From a bacterium (lineage in GTDB: Bacteria > Margulisbacteria > Marinamargulisbacteria > UBA6595), in contig JAQCBC010000057.1 in the NCBI GenBank assembly GCA_027621615.1, positions 1-6,162 on the forward strand: 6,162 nt of DNA, given 5' to 3'. The notes below the pieces were generated by a model that was given only the letters and a program-made list of their open reading frames with translations, ran no database searches and was not told the origin of the DNA. This document shows, in pieces, positions 5,880 to 6,162 of the stretch. Each line of letters begins with the position of its first letter. Position 1 is the stretch's first letter. Made by a program: the position numbers and the translations under genes.

Positions 5880-6162
5880 TTACACAGCACATACTGTTAG
5901 AATTTGAGGGCCATATGCAGTCACTAAAACCGTGTTTTCATAATGGGCTGACCAGGCCTGATCTTTGGTTCGAATGGTCCATTGATCCGCATCCGTTACC
6001 GTGTCTGGGTTCCCGAGATTTAGCATGGGTTCAATGGCAATGGTCATTCCTTCTACCAATAATATATTGGATCGAGTGGTGCGTTGGTGGGGAATTAAAG
6101 GGTCTTCGTGCAAAGACTGCCCCACCCCATGGCTGCATAGGTTCTTGGCGGTTGTCAACTGT
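5880..6162 (-). CDS. map: Type I methionine aminopeptidase (C-terminal part, cut by window edge)
   Basis: Removes the initiator methionine from new proteins; a dinuclear metal enzyme of the cytosol. Only the last 93 codons are present and the gene continues past the right edge, so the TTG or ATG codons near the edge are not its start. Three of the five metal ligands of the pita-bread fold are visible: the His in LCSHGVGQSLHEDP, the first Glu in AIEPMLNLG, and the last Glu in SAHYENTVLV. The two aspartate ligands lie outside the window. The C-terminus, GPQILTVCAV, ends at TAA without an extension. The position just upstream of rpmJ is the usual one in the secY-adk-map block of Firmicutes and related phyla, but infA, which often intervenes, is missing. 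Confidence 0.94.
   Translation of the reverse strand, partial: QLTTAKNLCSHGVGQSLHEDPLIPHQRTTRSNILLVEGMTIAIEPMLNLGNPDTVTDADQWTIRTKDQAWSAHYENTVLVTAYGPQILTVCAV

Noticed and set aside
6156..6158. TTG near the right edge as the start of a 92-residue protein
   Set aside because: The frame stays open to the window edge and the residues belong to the middle of methionine aminopeptidase, so this is an internal codon of a truncated gene.
1..6162. Possible new biological system in the window
   Set aside because: Every stretch is accounted for by recognisable housekeeping genes or short gaps. There are no unknown genes, repeat arrays or mobile elements to support a new system.
688..6162. Reassignment of TGA (Mollicutes-type or Gracilibacteria-type code), prompted by the lack of TGA stops
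   Set aside because: All Trp positions read are TGG and no gene has an in-frame TGA, so there is no positive evidence for recoding.

Overview
This window is a continuous block of eleven genes, all on the minus strand. In transcription order they are map (3' end only) > rpmJ > rpsM > rpsK > rpoA > rplQ > truA > rplM > rpsI > serA > htpG (5' end only). Seven encode core translation or transcription components (L36, S13, S11, RNA polymerase alpha, L17, L13, S9). TruA modifies tRNA and methionine aminopeptidase trims new proteins. The last two are a short-type phosphoglycerate dehydrogenase (serine biosynthesis) and an Hsp90-family chaperone. There is no tRNA, rRNA, mobile element, CRISPR array or long non-coding stretch.

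The organism is a bacterium with the standard genetic code: every Trp is TGG and no frame is broken by TGA. The order rpsK-rpoA with no rpsD between them, followed by rplQ-truA-rplM-rpsI, is typical of Firmicutes, Cyanobacteria and related phyla, and differs from the proteobacterial alpha operon. The HtpG N-terminus resembles the cyanobacterial/Bacteroidetes subtype more than the classical Firmicutes one, while SerA is the roughly 390-residue type that I associate with Firmicutes. I therefore infer a non-proteobacterial lineage, perhaps an under-sampled phylum, but I cannot place it from this sequence alone.

Right end (5880-6162): the C-terminal third of map. Next is a 115-nt gap (5765-5879) with a good sigma70-type promoter, where many relatives carry infA; infA is absent here. 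The region 3534-5764 holds rpmJ, rpsM, rpsK, rpoA and rplQ with gaps of only 2-24 nt. The region 1868-3532 holds truA, rplM and rpsI. At the left, serA starts 4 nt after rpsI, and htpG follows 19 nt later with a strong ribosome binding site. I see no terminator between any of these genes, so one transcript from the map-rpmJ gap could run through to htpG.

I did not find a new biological system here. The unusual points are the attachment of serA and htpG to a ribosomal operon, atypical residues around the SerA active site, the missing infA, ten stop codons with no TGA, and a TTG start for truA. Most of the window is ordinary, highly conserved housekeeping sequence.
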